A DNA stretch of 27,561 bases from a virus. Shown here piece after piece: positions 1 through 4,848 of this stretch (positions within the stretch are counted from its first letter, which is position 1; every line of letters starts with the position of its first letter). The notes under the pieces are model-generated. The model was not told where the DNA came from. It saw only the letters and a program-made list of their open reading frames with translations, and ran no database searches. The DNA is taken from positions 1-27,561 of the IMG/VR virus record IMGVR_UViG_3300046559_000051. The stretch is one strand, 5' to 3'. Position numbers and translations under genes: made by a program.

Positions 1-2
1 TA

Positions 3-578
3 TTCGACGACAAACAGCTACCGTTTGCGGTATCGAAAGCGCTTAACGACACGGCGAACCAGGCGCGCGACGCCGTGCGGGCGAAAATGCCGTCCAATTT
101 CACGATTCGCCGCGACTGGGTCGTTAAGGGAATCCAGGTCGTCCCGGCGACAAAGCAAAGCCTGTCGGCGATCGTCTGGTCGCGCGACGATTACATGGCG
201 CTGCAGGAAACGGGCGGCGATAAAACGCCGTTCGGGAAATACCTGGCGATCCCGCTTCCGGCGGTCAAGCCGACGGCCGGATCCATTGTCCGAAAGGAGG
301 ACTATCCGCGCAACATTCCGGCGACGCTGACGGCGCCAGGGAAGGGCGGACAACTGACGGCCGTAGTTACGATGCGCAACGGGAAAAAGTTCATCGCGCG
401 CGCGTCGGCGAACCCGACGAAAGGGAAGCGCCTGGAATTGCTGTATTACCTCATGCCAACGGCGCACCTTAAGCCGCGCCTGAACCTCGAGACAATCACG
501 GACCAGGTTGTCGCGGACAAGTTCGCCGACAATTTCGAAAAGGCAATCGCGCTGGCAATGTCGACAGCGCGTCCGTGA
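3..578 (+). CDS. Virion-associated (minor tail-like) protein, 5' truncated by window edge
   Basis: The reading frame is open from the first complete codon at position 3, so the true start lies outside the window; the GTG at 75 is only an internal codon. About 191 residues are visible. The segment begins with a helix of the type LPFAVSKALNDTANQARDAV. It is followed by a basic stretch (NFTIRRDWVVKGI), a central beta-rich region and a C-terminal helix (ADKFADNFEKAIALAM). This layout resembles phage proteins loosely annotated as minor tail or gpZ/HK97-gp10-like. The family call rests on pattern resemblance only and no catalytic motif is visible. The gene sits away from the main tail block, immediately before a regulated promoter. 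It could be the last gene of the genome's right arm if the cos site lies near 3520. Confidence 0.6.
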   Translation, partial: FDDKQLPFAVSKALNDTANQARDAVRAKMPSNFTIRRDWVVKGIQVVPATKQSLSAIVWSRDDYMALQETGGDKTPFGKYLAIPLPAVKPTAGSIVRKEDYPRNIPATLTAPGKGGQLTAVVTMRNGKKFIARASANPTKGKRLELLYYLMPTAHLKPRLNLETITDQVVADKFADNFEKAIALAMSTARP

Positions 579-593
579 TTTATTCGCCTGGAC

Positions 594-637
594 TGTTGAC
601 GTACTAAAAGCGTTTTAGTATTCTGGTTACGTCAACA
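594..637 (+). promoter_or_regulatory. Promoter with palindromic operator, copy 1
   Basis: A -35 hexamer TTGACG (596-601) and a -10 hexamer TATTCT (619-624) are separated by 17 bp. The spacer carries the palindrome TACTAAAA-GCG-TTTTAGTA (602-620), which partly overlaps the -10. The whole element is bracketed by a second inverted repeat, TGTTGACGT (594-602) and ACGTCAACA (629-637). The arrangement is what a repressor-blocked promoter looks like. The same spacing, -10 and palindrome core recur at 1567-1595. The downstream gene has a good ribosome site (CAGGGGAA) before ATG 655. Confidence 0.75.
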
Positions 638-654
638 AAAAACAGGGGAATAAA

Positions 655-858
655 ATGTCGGCATGGGAAAAGCTGGTCGCGCAGGTCGAAAAGGATCACG
701 GAACGCGCGGACCGATGTTTGACGCGGTCATGGCGGCGGAAGGAAACGCGCCGGCCGGCGACGATAACGCGGCATATGAATCGCTGTCGCTGACGGTAAT
801 TTTCGAAGCGCGCGCCGACGTCCGCGCGTATTTCGAATCGATCGGCTACGCGTATTAA
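655..858 (+). CDS. Small acidic protein of unknown function, first gene of accessory operon 1
   Basis: This 67-residue protein starts at ATG 655, placed about 7 bases after CAGGGGAA, one of the best ribosome-binding sites in the window. It is acidic and probably helical at the N terminus (MSAWEKLVAQVEKDHG) and again near the C terminus (FEARADVRAYFESIG). I recognise no family, signal peptide or membrane segment. It is the promoter-proximal gene of a four-gene unit (655-1490) driven by the palindrome-bearing promoter at 594-637. Its size, acidity and position next to the genome end resemble host-takeover or counter-defence genes of other phages, but nothing in the sequence proves such a role. 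Confidence 0.7.
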   Translation: MSAWEKLVAQVEKDHGTRGPMFDAVMAAEGNAPAGDDNAAYESLSLTVIFEARADVRAYFESIGYAY

Positions 859-871
859 GGGTCGACCGGCC

Positions 872-1057
872 ATGCGCACAAACGAACATGTCGACGCGGC
901 CGAAGTCGCGCACCGCGTCGCCGCATATCCGATGCTTGTCGAGGCGCTCGAGGAATTGCTGTCGTTCCTGGGCGAACCGACCAGCAATGCAGGCGAAGAC
1001 GAAATCCGCTTCGGGCGCTATGCGCTGGCGCGGGCCAAATTCAGAAAGGGGGAATGA
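872..1057 (+). CDS. Small helical protein of unknown function, operon 1
   Basis: This 61-residue protein starts at ATG 872, 13 bases after the preceding stop, with the weak purine tract AAGGG upstream. It is predicted largely helical: an N-terminal helix with VDAAEVAHRVAAYPMLVEALEELLSFL, a short polar loop, then a helix RFGRYALARAKFRKG. Its stop overlaps the next start as ATGA (1054-1057), so it is probably translationally coupled to the next gene. The leucine/alanine pattern could support dimerisation. No family is recognised. Codon use matches neighbouring genes, so it does not look like a recent acquisition. Confidence 0.65.
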   Translation: MRTNEHVDAAEVAHRVAAYPMLVEALEELLSFLGEPTSNAGEDEIRFGRYALARAKFRKGE

Positions 1058-1296
1058 TGGAAGTCGAAAAGGGTCGGCGCCGGACGCTGGTCGGAAACCT
1101 GACCGTCCAGACGCTGCGCACGCCGCGACAATGGCTTCAGATCACGCGCGACCCGTCCCGGCGGACATTCACGCTTGCGCGCGGATACGCCGGCGAGGTC
1201 CTAGCGCATGCGCGGGAAACCTGGTCGTTTGTGTCGGTCCCGCACTGGGACGACGCGGTCGAATTGGCTGTCCAACAATTGAAGGATTGGGAATGA
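1054..1296 (+). CDS. Small protein of unknown function, operon 1
   Basis: This 80-residue protein begins at the doubled start ATGATG (1054 or 1057) after the strong purine run GAAAGGGGGA. The N-terminal third is basic and beta-rich (KGRRRTLVGNLTVQ, RQWLQITRDPSRRTFTLARG). The C-terminal third is an acidic amphipathic helix (HWDDAVELAVQQLKDWE). This suggests one compact alpha/beta domain. No recognised family, membrane segment or metal motif is visible. It overlaps both neighbours by ATGA-type junctions, so the three genes 872-1490 are likely made in fixed proportion from one mRNA. Confidence 0.65.
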   Translation: MMEVEKGRRRTLVGNLTVQTLRTPRQWLQITRDPSRRTFTLARGYAGEVLAHARETWSFVSVPHWDDAVELAVQQLKDWE

Positions 1297-1490
1297 TGGC
1301 GCAAAAAACCTTTAAAGCGCTGACGAAACCGTATTCGACGGACGCGCTGATCGGGATGGGGTTCGCGCGCGACGGCGCGCAAATGGTCAAGCGCGGCGCG
1401 CGGCGCGTCGATTTGGCGATCGCGTACAGCGCGAACGGCGACATATGGCGAATCACGCCGCTGGTCGGTAAGCGGGTCTGGCGACCGTAA
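1293..1490 (+). CDS. Small basic protein of unknown function, last gene of operon 1
   Basis: The start is ATG 1293 (or 1296, again a doubled ATGATG), overlapping the previous stop. The product is 65 residues. A longer open frame runs upstream from 888, but it lies across two better-supported genes, so the short version is chosen. The protein is basic (KALTKPYSTDALIGMGF, VKRGARRVDLAIAYS, PLVGKRVWRP). Its pattern GMGFARDGAQMVKRG..RVDLAIAY..NGDIWRITPL suggests a small beta-rich fold. I do not recognise a family. A terminator follows 43 bases after the stop. Confidence 0.6.
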   Translation: MMAQKTFKALTKPYSTDALIGMGFARDGAQMVKRGARRVDLAIAYSANGDIWRITPLVGKRVWRP

Positions 1491-1532
1491 TCGATAGGCG
1501 TCAAATAATCGACGCGACAATGGCAACACGAC

Positions 1533-1555
1533 GCCGGCGAAATGCCGGCTTTTTT
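1533..1555 (+). terminator. Rho-independent terminator of operon 1
   Basis: Stem GCCGGC (1533-1538) and GCCGGC (1544-1549) with loop GAAAT, directly followed by six T residues (1550-1555). It separates operon 1 from the second palindrome promoter that starts about 12 bases later. Confidence 0.85.
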
Positions 1556-1566
1556 GCGTCAATCGC

Positions 1567-1595
1567 TTGCAACACTAAAATAATTTTAGTATTCT
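1567..1595 (+). promoter_or_regulatory. Promoter with palindromic operator, copy 2
   Basis: A -35-like TTGCAA (1567-1572), a 17-bp spacer and -10 TATTCT (1590-1595). The spacer contains the palindrome ACTAAAA-TAA-TTTTAGT (1574-1590). Palindrome core, spacing and -10 are identical in layout to the promoter at 596-624. The central triplet and flanks differ, which indicates that the arms are the conserved, probably protein-bound part. The outer inverted repeat of copy 1 is absent here. Confidence 0.75.
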
Positions 1596-1626
1596 CTCTA
1601 CATCGACAACGCAACGGGGAAACGAA

Positions 1627-1854
1627 ATGAACGCAGCGCACACGACGACTTTCTTGTTCGACAACGGCGAATATTTCGCGGCGCACCTGGACAACGGCGG
1701 GGCGCGCGTCGGGATGAATTCCATTGTCGCGCTGGACGTTCCGGCCGATCACGATTTGTATCCGGCAATTCTGGCGCTCAACGAATCGACCGTCGAGGAA
1801 TTCATCGACGACCAGATCATGGCCGGCCGAATCGACCCGCGCGTTTTTGGCTAA
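1627..1854 (+). CDS. Small acidic protein of unknown function, first gene of accessory operon 2
   Basis: This 75-residue protein starts at ATG 1627 after the ribosome site ACGGGGAAACGAA. The N-terminal half looks like a beta-hairpin (TTFLFDNGEYFAAHLDNGGARVGMNSIVAL). The C-terminal half is acidic and helical (LYPAILALNESTVEEFIDDQIMAGRIDPRVFG). There is no membrane segment, Cys pair or known motif. It is the promoter-proximal gene of the second unit (1627-2334). Like the first gene of operon 1, it is strongly acidic while the genes behind it are basic. The function is unknown; an early host-modifying or regulatory role is only a guess from size and context. Confidence 0.7.
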   Translation: MNAAHTTTFLFDNGEYFAAHLDNGGARVGMNSIVALDVPADHDLYPAILALNESTVEEFIDDQIMAGRIDPRVFG

Positions 1855-1869
1855 ATCAGCACACCAACC

Positions 1870-1906
1870 GGCCGGCGAAAGCCGGCCAACACTCGAGGGG
1901 AACGAA
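1870..1906 (+). repeat. Intergenic module: GNRA-loop hairpin, CTCGAG and ribosome site, copy 1
   Basis: A perfect hairpin GGCCGGC-GAAA-GCCGGCC (1870-1887) is followed by CTCGAG (1892-1897), GGGGAACGAA and ATG. There is no T-tract, so it is not a classical terminator. A very similar module precedes the next gene at 2111-2148. It could protect or process the mRNA, or be a recombination-prone spacer. Confidence 0.6.
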
Positions 1907-2098
1907 ATGGCGAAGCGCGTACCGATTCGACGGGCGGAAGGCTGGAAGTTTTGCGGCGCGGCCGGAAAGTTTGCCGTATGGCACGCCGGCAAAAACCTGT
2001 ATCACGTCACGGACGGCGACCAGGGCGAAATCATCGGAACGCGCGACCAGTTCGGCCTGGCGTTTAGCATGGCAAGCCGGCTTTACCTGGCGCGATAA
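1907..2098 (+). CDS. Small basic protein of unknown function, operon 2
   Basis: This 63-residue protein starts at ATG 1907, chosen because it directly follows CTCGAGGGGAACGAA; the open frame upstream to 1724 lies across the previous gene. It is basic and appears beta-rich (KFAVWHAGKNLYHVTDGDQGEIIGTRDQ) with a C-terminal helix (FGLAFSMASRLYLAR). It has one cysteine and no metal-binding pair. No family is recognised. It is flanked on both sides by similar hairpin-CTCGAG-ribosome-site modules, so it may be an interchangeable single-gene cassette. Confidence 0.65.
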   Translation: MAKRVPIRRAEGWKFCGAAGKFAVWHAGKNLYHVTDGDQGEIIGTRDQFGLAFSMASRLYLAR

Positions 2099-2110
2099 TC
2101 AGACAACCAG

Positions 2111-2148
2111 GGCCGGCGGACGCCGGTCGACCCTCGAGAGAAACGAAA
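2111..2148 (+). repeat. Intergenic module: GC hairpin, CTCGAG and ribosome site, copy 2
   Basis: Hairpin GGCCGGCG-GA-CGCCGGTC (2111-2128, one G-U pair) is followed by CTCGAG (2133-2138), AGAAACGAAA and ATG 2149. Order and spacing match the module at 1870-1906, and the preceding bases (ACAACCAG versus ACCAACCG) are also alike. No T-tract follows the stem. Confidence 0.55.
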
Positions 2149-2334
2149 ATGGAAAACCAGAAAATCGTCGTCAAATACAATCCGCGTCCCTGGCAATCGT
2201 TCAAGCGTCCCGTTTGGAGTGACAGCAAACCGTTTGTTGTGTACGTCGACGGCCAGGTCGCGCTGGACAAGCAAGGCCGGGAACGCCGGTTCGAAACTGA
2301 GGCTGGCGCTAAAAAGGCGTTCGGCGTCGCTTAA
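2149..2334 (+). CDS. Small basic protein of unknown function, last gene of operon 2
   Basis: This 61-residue protein starts at ATG 2149 behind the ribosome site GAGAGAAACGAAA. Its pattern is KIVVKYNPRPWQSF, then PFVVYVDGQVALDKQGRERRFETEAGAKKAFGVA: a basic strand, a beta-hairpin (YVDGQVALDKQG) and a short C-terminal helix. That layout recalls small single-domain phage proteins with a strand-turn-strand-helix fold, but I cannot name a family. A terminator hairpin follows 24 bases after its stop, closing operon 2. There is no sign of truncation. Confidence 0.65.
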   Translation: MENQKIVVKYNPRPWQSFKRPVWSDSKPFVVYVDGQVALDKQGRERRFETEAGAKKAFGVA

Positions 2335-2357
2335 TTCGACGCACACCAGCAACACAA

Positions 2358-2380
2358 AAAGCCGGCGCAATGCCGGCTTT
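2358..2380 (+). terminator. Terminator-like hairpin closing operon 2
   Basis: Stem AAAGCCGGC (2358-2366) and GCCGGCTTT (2372-2380), loop GCAAT. The U-rich tail is short because the right arm runs directly into the palindrome TGTAGTTTCTACA. The stem has the same GCCGGC core as the terminator at 1533. Confidence 0.65.
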
Positions 2381-2392
2381 GTAGTTTCTACA
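2380..2392 (+). promoter_or_regulatory. Palindrome TGTAG-TTT-CTACA, member of an intergenic operator-like family
   Basis: A perfect 5-bp inverted repeat with a 3-bp spacer lies 14 bases before ATG 2406. Related elements are TGTAA-GTT-TTACA at 9476 and TTTGTA-ATTTC-TACAAA at 26627. Each lies a few bases upstream of a gene that follows a terminator. I see no clear -35/-10 pair at this copy. Confidence 0.5.
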
Positions 2393-2405
2393 GTGTCGAC
2401 GTGGC

Positions 2406-3233
2406 ATGATCGCAAATGTTACAAACTACGTCGACGCCAACATGTCCAAAGCACCCGCAAACCAGCTTTATATTCCGCAGGACCGGCGTCGACTGACGTC
2501 GGATATTTTCGACGGCGCCGTCGTCTGTTTCAGCGACGCGCATTACTGGCCAGACGTCGTCACGGTCGCGCACCAGGCGCTGATCGAAGTCTGTCGCGAG
2601 ATCCAACCGAAAATGGTAATCGCGAACGGCGATATCCTGGACGGCGCGCGTATCGGTCGACATGCGCGAATTGGCTGGGAGCATAAGCCGTCGCTGAAAC
2701 AGGAAATGGACGCCGCGCGCGAACGTATGGCCGAAGTCCAGGTCGCGACGCCGAAGGCGGTCCGCGTCTGGAACTGGGGCAATCACGACATTCGGTTCGA
2801 CAGCTACATCGCCAACAGCGCGCCGGAAACGGAAGGGCTACACGGCGTAAGCCTGGCCGATCATTTCCCGGCCTGGCATTTCGGCTGGTCGCTCATGCTC
2901 AATGAATCGCTGATGGTCAAGCATCGCTATCACGGCGGCATTCACACGGCATACAACAACACCGTTAAAGCCGGCCTGTCCATGATGACAGGGCATACGC
3001 ACGCGCTCGAGGTCAAACCCTGGGGCGACTACAACGGGCGGCGCTACGGGATCCAGGACGGCACACTGACCGATCGCGACGGACCGCAGTTCACATACGC
3101 CGAAGACAGTCCGTCGGCACAGAACAGCGGCTTTGCTGTCGTCACGTTCGACAGCAACGGTTTCATGCTCCCGCCGGAACTGTGCGAGGTCATCGGCGAC
3201 GCCGCGTTCTTTCGCGGCCAGCGGGTCGTCTAA
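2406..3233 (+). CDS. Calcineurin-like metallophosphoesterase
   Basis: This 275-residue protein carries the complete metal-binding signature of the calcineurin-like phosphoesterase superfamily. The motifs are D44-x-H46 (FSDAHYWP), G75-D76 (NGDILD), G125-N-H-D128 (WGNHD), H180 (GGIH) and G196-H-T-H199. The family hydrolyses phosphoester bonds in nucleotides, nucleic acids or proteins using a two-metal centre. The substrate cannot be read from sequence. No signal peptide is seen, so it should act in the host cytoplasm. ATG 2406 lacks a clear ribosome site; ATG 2442 (MSKAPANQ) is an alternative that keeps all motifs. Phages often carry such enzymes near the packaging genes. It abuts the next gene with a TAATG overlap at 3232-3236. 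Confidence 0.9.
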   Translation: MIANVTNYVDANMSKAPANQLYIPQDRRRLTSDIFDGAVVCFSDAHYWPDVVTVAHQALIEVCREIQPKMVIANGDILDGARIGRHARIGWEHKPSLKQEMDAARERMAEVQVATPKAVRVWNWGNHDIRFDSYIANSAPETEGLHGVSLADHFPAWHFGWSLMLNESLMVKHRYHGGIHTAYNNTVKAGLSMMTGHTHALEVKPWGDYNGRRYGIQDGTLTDRDGPQFTYAEDSPSAQNSGFAVVTFDSNGFMLPPELCEVIGDAAFFRGQRVV

Positions 3234-3550
3234 TGCGACGCGTCGTCATCCTGGGCGCCGGCCTGGCGCTGGGCGTCGCGCTGGCGGGCGCGCTGGCCGG
3301 CCAGTCGCACGGCGTATGCATCGGACCAATCGAAGACCGCGTCGCTACCATGCGGCCAGCGATCGCGCAAGGGGAATCGTTCGATTCGTGGTTGATATAT
3401 CAGCGCGACCTAGTGCAAACCCCTATTGACACGGCCGTTTCGCACCAAAAACGGGCGTTTTGGCCCGTTTCTGCACCATTCCTGTGCATTTTGGGTCCCT
3501 CCCCACCCCCGCCCCCCGCGGGTAACGCGCGACCCCCGACGTTTTCCTAG
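3233..3550 (+). CDS. Putative small exported or membrane-anchored protein; C-terminal part doubtful
   Basis: ATG 3233 overlaps the phosphoesterase stop (TAATG). The frame gives 105 residues. The first 23 (MRRVVILGAGLALGVALAGALAG) form a basic N terminus plus hydrophobic core typical of a signal or anchor segment. A polar stretch up to about residue 75 follows. The last third (WPVSAPFLCILGPSPPPPP...) is encoded by a C-run, hairpin-bearing region with composition unlike genuine genes here and overlaps the proposed cos region. The real function may reside only in the first 70 or so residues. No family is recognised; an Rz1- or Imm-like small membrane protein is possible but unproven. Confidence 0.5.
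   Translation: MRRVVILGAGLALGVALAGALAGQSHGVCIGPIEDRVATMRPAIAQGESFDSWLIYQRDLVQTPIDTAVSHQKRAFWPVSAPFLCILGPSPPPPPAGNARPPTFS
3449..3470 (+). terminator. Hairpin, terminator-like, upstream of the putative cos region
   Basis: Stem AAACGGGC (3449-3456), loop GTTTTG, stem GCCCGTTT (3463-3470). The T-tract is limited to TTT. It would end transcription coming from the phosphoesterase operon just before the C-rich region. Confidence 0.55.
3496..3540. other. Candidate cos region (cosN-like)
   Basis: A C-rich, probably non-coding stretch contains CCCGCGGG and the partially two-fold symmetric 16-mer GGGTAACGCGCGACCC (3520-3535). In lambda-type phages with Nu1/GpA terminases, cosN is a GC-rich, partially symmetric site just upstream of the small-subunit gene, followed by terminase-binding repeats. 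That is the arrangement here. The 16-mer also shares the CGACC ending and GGG beginning of lambda cosN. Exact nick positions cannot be told from the sequence. Confidence 0.4.
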
Positions 3551-3567
3551 AGATAAGCGTAAAAGAT

Positions 3568-3609
3568 GGTTGTCAACCTGACAGTTGGCAACCTGTGGAG
3601 TTGTCAACC
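3568..3609. repeat. Three iterated GTTGNCAACC repeats, possible terminase (cosB-like) binding sites
   Basis: GGTTGTCAACC (3568-3578), GTTGGCAACC (3584-3593) and GTTGTCAACC (3600-3609) lie at 15-16 bp spacing. Each unit is itself a near-perfect palindrome. They lie between the putative cosN and the terminase small-subunit gene, where lambda has its three R sites bound by the small subunit. They could instead be operators controlling the gene at 3623. Confidence 0.55.
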
Positions 3610-3622
3610 GGGATAAATTACA

Positions 3623-3769
3623 ATGGCGACGGCGGCACCTGAAAAACGGAAAGACTGGCGCGACTTTTACCCTTGCGCCGGATGCTTCCGAATGCTGAAA
3701 ATTGGCGTTAGAAGCTGTCCGCATTGCTGGCACCTTAACGGCGCCTGTCATCGGGTAATTGGCAAATAA
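3623..3769 (+). CDS. 48-residue Cys-rich (zinc-ribbon-like) miniprotein
   Basis: ATG 3623 to TAA 3769 encodes 48 residues. Two pairs, C18-x2-C21 (PCAGC) and C32-x2-C35 (CPHC), are 10 residues apart, the classical spacing of a small zinc ribbon or knuckle. H34, H37, C42 and H43 are nearby and could join metal binding. The N terminus is basic and polar (PEKRKDWRDFY). Such proteins usually bind nucleic acid or bridge proteins. It lies alone between the GTTGNCAACC repeats and the terminase small subunit, so a part in packaging or in regulating the packaging operon is a fair inference. A weak GGGA lies about 9 bases before the start. An HNH nuclease, common at this position, is not supported because the domain is too short. 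Confidence 0.65.
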   Translation: MATAAPEKRKDWRDFYPCAGCFRMLKIGVRSCPHCWHLNGACHRVIGK

Positions 3770-3799
3770 TCGCGGCGACGCGGCACAAATCGAAACCTA

Positions 3800-4489
3800 A
3801 TGGCGACTGTTTCCCTTCGCGAATTCGGGCGAATGATCGACGTTTCCGGCGAAGCGGTCCGGAAGGCGATCGCGTCCGGCCGCCTGGTCGACAGCGTCCG
3901 CCGGGACGACAAGGGCCGGCCGTCGCTGGATCCCGATATCGCGCTGGTCGAATGGAAGCGGAACACGAATTCCGGCCGCGGATCCGCCAGTCGCGGCGAA
4001 GGCGCGGCGATTCCGGCGCCACCAGCCGGGCCAAAGACTGCGGCGCGTCAAATCCCGAAACCGGACGTTAGCGAGCCGGCCGCGCCGGCACCCGCGCGCG
4101 ACGCGATCGGCGCGGCGGTCGCCGCATGGGCCGGCGCCGACATGGAACCGGACTTCGCGCGGCGCGCGCGGGCCGCGGAACGGCGCGCGGACGCCGGCCA
4201 GGACGACCAGGACGACGGCGCCGGCGATAAGCCGGACCTGAATAACTCGCGCGCGTGGAAAGAGCATTACCAGTCGGAACTGGCGCGGCTACAGGTCGAA
4301 GAAAAGCTGGGAACGCTGATCGACGCGAAGGCCGCGGAGGAACGCTGGTCCGCGCTGATCGCGTCATGCAAAACGAAGCTTTTGGCGATTCCGTCGAAAG
4401 CGCGATCGCGCCTTCCGAAACTGGACAATTCGGACGTCGCGATGCTTGAAAAACTTGTCCGGGAAGCGCTCGAGGAATTGACGCAATGA
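3800..4489 (+). CDS. Terminase small subunit, Nu1-like
   Basis: This 229-residue protein should recognise viral DNA at cos and recruit the large subunit. Residues 1-50 form a winged-helix type DNA-binding domain (VSLREFGRMIDVSGEAVRKAIASGRLV). Residues 55-140 are a low-complexity Ala/Pro/Asp-rich linker. Residues 145-229 contain the conserved C-terminal pattern of the Nu1/packaging family (ELARLQVEEKLGTLIDAKAAEERW, then TKLLAIPSKARSRLPKL). The length is above lambda Nu1 (about 180) because of the linker. The start at 3800 has only a weak purine tract. Its stop overlaps the next start (ATGA), and it begins the packaging operon. Confidence 0.88.
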   Translation: MATVSLREFGRMIDVSGEAVRKAIASGRLVDSVRRDDKGRPSLDPDIALVEWKRNTNSGRGSASRGEGAAIPAPPAGPKTAARQIPKPDVSEPAAPAPARDAIGAAVAAWAGADMEPDFARRARAAERRADAGQDDQDDGAGDKPDLNNSRAWKEHYQSELARLQVEEKLGTLIDAKAAEERWSALIASCKTKLLAIPSKARSRLPKLDNSDVAMLEKLVREALEELTQ

Positions 4490-4848
4490 AAAAATATTAC
4501 TGGCTCCTGGTCGCGGCCGTCGTCCTGATGGTCATCGGTTTTTTGCGTGCGGCGCCGGCGTTTATCCCGGCGGCGCTATGCCTGGCGTTATGGGTCCATG
4601 AATGGGTCCAGGACGGCCCGATTCCGCGCGCGCGCATGCTGGCGCCGCGGGAAGTCCGCGACGCGGACCGCGGCCGGCGCGCGCTCGAGGTCGGACTATG
4701 TCCGCGGATCCGCAAGTCGCAACCGGACGAATTCGCCTGGACGAATCGCGCCGGCGAATTGCTGTCCTGGCGCTGCACTGGCGCGGGCGTCATCGGCCGC
4801 GGGCGCGATCGCGTCGAGGCGTTCGACGACTGGGAGGCGCAACTGTGA
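4486..4848 (+). CDS. Small membrane protein of unknown function in packaging operon
   Basis: This 120-residue protein starts at ATG 4486, overlapping the terminase small-subunit stop. Two hydrophobic segments (about residues 4-21 YWLLVAAVVLMVIGFL and 25-42 PAFIPAALCLALWVHEWV) predict a membrane hairpin. A basic soluble tail follows (PRARMLAPREVRDADRGRRALEVG, ending FDDWEAQL) with cysteines at about residues 73 and 97. I do not recognise a family. A membrane protein between the two terminase genes is not part of the lambda plan. It could be a superinfection-exclusion or early-lysis factor, or a passenger gene. Confidence 0.65.
   Translation: MKKYYWLLVAAVVLMVIGFLRAAPAFIPAALCLALWVHEWVQDGPIPRARMLAPREVRDADRGRRALEVGLCPRIRKSQPDEFAWTNRAGELLSWRCTGAGVIGRGRDRVEAFDDWEAQL

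Noticed and set aside
888-1290. Long N-terminal extension of the 1293-1490 gene
   Set aside because: It would overlap two better-supported genes; the doubled ATGATG at 1293 with ATGA overlap is a more natural start.
3426-3431. TTGACA as a promoter before the cos-like region
   Set aside because: No acceptable -10 lies 16-18 bases downstream, and the hairpin at 3449 follows at once.
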